A DNA stretch of 33,202 nt from Clostridia bacterium (GTDB taxonomy: Bacteria > Bacillota > Clostridia > Christensenellales > CAG-138): contig QKAN01000197.1 in NCBI GenBank assembly GCA_003246365.1, positions 1-33,202 of the forward strand. The letters are read 5' to 3'. Positions 32,361-33,202 of the stretch are shown piece after piece. The translations under genes were made by a program, and so were the position numbers. Within the stretch, counting starts at the first letter, position 1. Every line of letters begins with the position of its first letter. The notes beneath the pieces were generated by a model. It saw nothing but the letters and a program-made list of their open reading frames with translations, ran no database searches and was not told the DNA's origin.

Positions 32361-32419
32361 GGCACACAAAAAGGCCATCTGATTGATGGCCTTTTCATGT
32401 GGTCGGGGTGACTGGATTT
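32361..32419. repeat. Right tRNA-Pro 3'-end repeat (putative att site)
   Basis: This copy overlaps the 3' end of the intact tRNA-Pro gene and its terminator. It is offset by exactly 1035 bp from the left copy. Confidence 0.8.
32367..32397 (-). terminator. Terminator of the tRNA-Thr/tRNA-Pro transcript
   Basis: On the minus strand AAAAGGCCATC pairs with GATGGCCTTTT and is followed by T residues, just after the CCA of tRNA-Pro. A second copy with two substitutions lies in the left repeat. Confidence 0.85.
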
Positions 32420-32476
32420 GAACCAGCGACCTTTTGGTCCCGAACCAAACGCGCTACCAAACTGCGCTACACCCCG
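32400..32476 (-). tRNA. tRNA-Pro (CGG)
   Basis: The complete 77-base cloverleaf on the minus strand has acceptor CGGGGTG/CACCCCG, D-arm GCGC/GCGC, anticodon stem TTTGG/CCAAA with loop TTCGGGA (anticodon CGG) and T-arm CTGG TTCAAAT CCAG. CCA is encoded. It is second in a two-tRNA transcript. Confidence 0.95.
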
Positions 32477-32482
32477 AAAAAA

Positions 32483-32558
32483 TGGAGCCAATGTGGGGAC
32501 TCGGACCCCAGACCTGCTGATTACGAATCAGCTGCTCTACCAACTGAGCTACATTGGC
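32483..32558 (-). tRNA. tRNA-Thr (CGT)
   Basis: The complete 76-base cloverleaf on the minus strand has acceptor GCCAATG/CATTGGC, D-arm GCTC/GAGC, anticodon stem GCTGA/TCAGC with loop TTCGTAA (anticodon CGT) and T-arm TGGGG TCCGAGT CCCCA. CCA is encoded. It lies six bases upstream of tRNA-Pro. Confidence 0.95.
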
Positions 32559-32573
32559 AACTCGTGCTTTTCA

Positions 32574-32602
32574 ATTATAGGCAACCAGAGAAAGCGTGTC
32601 AA
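32574..32602 (-). promoter_or_regulatory. Perfect consensus promoter of the tRNA genes
   Basis: On the minus strand TTGACA (32602-32597) and TATAAT (32579-32574) are exactly 17 bp apart, 15 bp before tRNA-Thr. Both hexamers match the consensus fully. Confidence 0.9.
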
Positions 32603-32727
32603 GTGATTTTAACGGAAATCCAACAAGGTTTTTTTACAGATCACCGCAAAACCAACACGTAGGAAATGGGGAACAGTTATAGGGATTAAATATAGTATTC
32701 TATATAATATGGAGTTGAATTTAATCG

Positions 32728-33202
32728 TTAATAGTAGGTTTCGATATAATCTTTCCACTCTTTAGCGCAGCGCACCGTACCGATTACTGCAAGGATGCCG
32801 GTGGGAATTGTCAGCAATCCGGAAACCGTGCCTTTGGTCAAGTAGACATAAACAGCGCTAAATATACTATAAATCAGAAGCAGAACCGCGGCAGCGCGGC
32901 TTTTTCCGATATGGATGAATAAGATTAGCGTTAGATAGAGAAATATATCGATAAAATTAAATAATGCAAGCATACTTCGGCTTATAAAAGTGAGAGTGAG
33001 CGTGAAAAACACACTGAGATATCCAAACCCGGCGGCAATTCTGCAAAGCCGCGTACCCTTTGCGTATTTCAGCATAAAATCGCGTCTTGTCAGTCCGTAT
33101 GGCGCGTCGGCTGGCATTCGATCTCCATAGGATCGCCTGCGGCGGAGACATTCGGAACATAAGACGGCAGTTGAATTTGGCATGCGCTTGCCACAGTCGA
33201 TA
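32728..33202 (-). CDS. Partial zinc-ribbon membrane protein (5' end outside the window)
   Basis: The frame is open to the right edge of the window, where it reads IDCGKRMPNSTAVLCSEC. This is the CxxCGK...LCxxC zinc-ribbon pattern of small clostridial membrane proteins, so the ATG at 33183 is internal and the true start lies outside. Four hydrophobic helices follow (roughly residues 50-68, 72-93, 96-112 and 118-137, counting from that ATG), then a short charged tail. Function is unknown. There is no visible link with the tRNA genes, which are separated from it by about 170 bp of AT-rich sequence. Confidence 0.6.
   Translation of the reverse strand, partial: IDCGKRMPNSTAVLCSECLRRRRSYGDRMPADAPYGLTRRDFMLKYAKGTRLCRIAAGFGYLSVFFTLTLTFISRSMLALFNFIDIFLYLTLILFIHIGKSRAAAVLLLIYSIFSAVYVYLTKGTVSGLLTIPTGILAVIGTVRCAKEWKDYIETYY

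Noticed and set aside
32399-32662. An 87-codon open frame on the plus strand (MVGVTGFEPATFWSRTKRATKL...)
   Set aside because: It runs through the complements of tRNA-Pro and tRNA-Thr. This is a well-known spurious translation of tRNA genes.
1-33202. CRISPR arrays, rRNA genes, insertion sequences, prophage genes
   Set aside because: No regularly spaced repeats, transposase motifs, terminal inverted repeats or phage structural genes were seen on either strand.

Overview
The window looks like chromosomal DNA of an anaerobic, fermentative Gram-positive bacterium, most likely class Clostridia. The grounds are a multimeric [FeFe] hydrogenase, a ferredoxin-reducing 2-oxoacid oxidoreductase with Ptb/Buk, strong Shine-Dalgarno sites and consensus vegetative promoters. 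No phage or plasmid backbone is visible. I cannot name the genus from this sequence.

Layout, left to right. (1) 85-1629: a YeiH-type exporter and a DUF1232 membrane protein. (2) 1993-7630: a hydrogenase operon, HydC(NuoE)-HydB(NuoF)-HydA, in which HydB carries a C-terminal GltD/NfnB-like flavoprotein domain. (3) 7804-12517: an orphan OmpR-type regulator, an Ada-type DNA repair protein, an HD phosphohydrolase-like protein, a YkpA-type ABC-F ATPase and a flavodoxin-like protein. (4) 12653-13528: a small four-helix membrane protein with two H-x13-H helices (a predicted bis-heme b protein) next to a second flavodoxin. (5) 13851-14441: a zinc-ribbon membrane protein. (6) 14438-17172: a tungstate ABC transporter (tupABC) behind a consensus promoter and a long structured leader containing a Moco/Tuco-riboswitch-like RNA. 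Its TupA appears circularly permuted. (7) 22894-17218, minus strand: buk-ptb-iorA-iorB-aminotransferase. (8) 23264-24111: a half-length AI-2E-family membrane protein and a GlsB/YeaQ protein. (9) 24162-31110, minus strand, AT-richer accessory block: an NPCBM-like membrane protein, two paralogous beta-propeller-like surface proteins, small membrane proteins (one broken) and a Cache-like/GGDEF diguanylate cyclase. (10) 31326-32558: a roughly 1 kb islet between two 59-bp repeats derived from the 3' end of tRNA-Pro, carrying an orphan BglII-like restriction endonuclease, followed by tRNA-Pro and tRNA-Thr. (11) 32728-33202: a partial zinc-ribbon membrane protein.

How it fits together (inference). 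The minus-strand operon would transaminate an amino acid, oxidise the 2-oxoacid to an acyl-CoA with reduced ferredoxin, and recover ATP through acyl-phosphate. The hydrogenase could re-oxidise the ferredoxin and NAD(P)H as H2. Tungstate uptake would serve tungsten enzymes such as aldehyde:ferredoxin oxidoreductases, none of which is in the window. The most unusual items are the permuted TupA behind its structured leader, the HydB-GltD fusion, the flavodoxin/bis-heme module and the tRNA-Pro islet.
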